Below, in pieces: positions 33,015-33,435 of a stretch of 33,435 nucleotides of DNA. Both the position numbers and the translations under genes were made by a program. Positions within the stretch are counted from its first letter, which is position 1. Each line of letters starts with the position of its first letter. The notes below the pieces were generated by a model. The model saw only the letters and a program-made list of their open reading frames with translations, was not told the origin of the DNA and did not search any database. The stretch is from an uncultured Bacteroidales bacterium (GTDB taxonomy: Bacteria > Bacteroidota > Bacteroidia > Bacteroidales > Muribaculaceae): the NCBI GenBank assembly GCA_949289215.1, contig CASENC010000034.1, positions 1-33,435 of the forward strand, given 5' to 3'.

Positions 33015-33329
33015 TCAGATTGCGCCGTAGAGTTTCAGTAACACAATCACGAGAGCCGCAAGGGCTCCTATGGCTATGATGAGCGATGCGCGGCTTTCCT
33101 TGCTTGAACGGTCGATGAGTTGCGTTTCCATGTTTTTTAAGATGGAATGGGTGCTGTTGCGCATCACCATCACATCTTTTGCTATCAAGTTCATCTTATT
33201 CTCAAATTCAAGTAATGCCGATTGTACCGTTGCAGTCGCGGCATTATCGATGTCAACTGGTGGCGTGACGGCACTGGCTTGCAGTGTGGCATTGTTTTGG
33301 GTCAGTCCGAAAACCTGGTTGGGGTTCAT
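33015..33329 (-). CDS. Small C-terminally anchored membrane protein, unknown
   Basis: I do not recognise a family. The 104-aa product (start at MNPNQVFGLTQNN; a 33377 start would add 16 residues) has an Ala/Thr/Asn/Gln-rich N-terminus, a helical stretch that looks like a coiled coil (about 40-78, SALLEFENKMNLIAKDVMVMRN, in part LLEFENKMNLIAKDVMV, then ILKNMETQLIDRSS), and one transmembrane helix at the extreme C-terminus (about 81-103, LIIAIGALAALVIVLLKLYGA) leaving almost no tail. That is tail-anchored topology. It converges on the epimerase gene. Confidence 0.65.
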   Translation of the reverse strand: MNPNQVFGLTQNNATLQASAVTPPVDIDNAATATVQSALLEFENKMNLIAKDVMVMRNSTHSILKNMETQLIDRSSKESRASLIIAIGALAALVIVLLKLYGAI

Positions 33330-33350
33330 GCTCGTATCTTGTAAAAGACG

Positions 33351-33358
33351 TATCTTTG
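33351..33358 (+). promoter_or_regulatory. Candidate -7 box at the right edge
   Basis: TATCTTTG matches TAnnTTTG and ends 4 nt before the ATG at 33363; no clear TTTG lies 19-21 bp upstream. Confidence 0.35.
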
Positions 33359-33362
33359 TGGC

Positions 33363-33435
33363 ATGAAACAATGGCAAGTATTACGAACAGTATTTCCGGA
33401 AGTAATTACGGAGAATTTCGAGTTTACCGATTATG
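33363..33435 (+). CDS. Start of a plus-strand gene, possibly ISAon1-type transposase N-terminal region
   Basis: The frame from the ATG at 33363 is open to the window end. The visible 24 residues include VLRTVFPEVITENFEFTDY, which resembles the start of ISAon1-family N-terminal-region proteins (a short ORF preceding the DDE ORF). That is a pattern recalled from family members rather than a search result, and 24 residues are too few to be sure. If right, this is the 5' end of an element of the same type and orientation as the transposase at the left edge. Confidence 0.4.
   Translation, partial: MKQWQVLRTVFPEVITENFEFTDY

Noticed and set aside
33301-33330. Possible terminal inverted repeat of the right-hand IS, resembling the complement of bases 540-565
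   Set aside because: The similarity is patchy and lies inside the coding start of the 33015-33329 gene, so it is more likely chance.
1-33435. CRISPR array, prophage block or multi-gene defence island
   Set aside because: No regularly spaced repeats, Cas genes, or phage structural genes are visible; only the HigBA-like pair and the Rpn-family protein could relate to mobile DNA or defence.

Overview
The window looks like chromosomal DNA of a gut Bacteroidales, most plausibly Muribaculaceae or a close relative. Three kinds of evidence point there. First, the genes are typical of the phylum: a GH3-family acyl-adenylate enzyme, a DUF3467 protein, a NigD-like lipoprotein, a DUF6249/ECF sigma operon, a DUF4919-like protein and a RluA enzyme with a long N-terminal extension. 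Second, many intergenic gaps hold the Bacteroidetes promoter pattern TTTG - 19 to 21 bp - TAnnTTTG. Third, Shine-Dalgarno sequences are rare. The family-level placement is inference.

Left edge (1-1100): the 3' part of an ISL3/ISAon1-type transposase, then tRNA-Phe(GAA) on the minus strand with its own promoter and terminator. 1100-5060: a UmuC-like Y-family polymerase converges on an Rpn-type PD-(D/E)XK nuclease; upstream of the latter is a minus-strand nadK and YgjP-like metallopeptidase pair. 5070-9167: one plus-strand operon, pdxJ-exbB-exbD-tonB-DUF4919-like-GT32 glycosyltransferase. 9244-14894: tyrS with a terminator, a lactate-oxidase-like flavoenzyme with an N-terminal cysteine cluster, then GH3 and a secreted alkaline phosphatase as a pair. 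15007-20863: minus-strand dnaX, and an operon tcdA-ABC ATPase-lipoprotein-DUF3467-cysS ending in a strong terminator.

20980-26195: an acidic 111-aa orphan, the extended RluA enzyme, the DUF6249-ECF sigma-2TM operon behind an ECF-like promoter, and a DUF418 membrane protein. 26342-26957: a HigBA-like toxin-antitoxin pair. 27194-31920: POT peptide transporter, SufE, a PpiD/SurA-like periplasmic folding factor and an MmcQ/YjbR protein. 31990-33435: an NAD-dependent epimerase, a small C-terminally anchored membrane protein, and the first 24 codons of what may be the N-terminal-region ORF of another ISAon1-type element.

Most of the window is housekeeping DNA; no CRISPR array, phage block or large defence island is visible. 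The parts that deserve attention are the DUF6249/ECF operon and its promoter, the toxin-antitoxin control region with apparently asymmetric translation signals, the GH3/alkaline phosphatase pair, the cysteine-cluster flavoenzyme, the gene set riding with TonB-ExbBD, and several long intergenic hairpins, two of which share a stem sequence.
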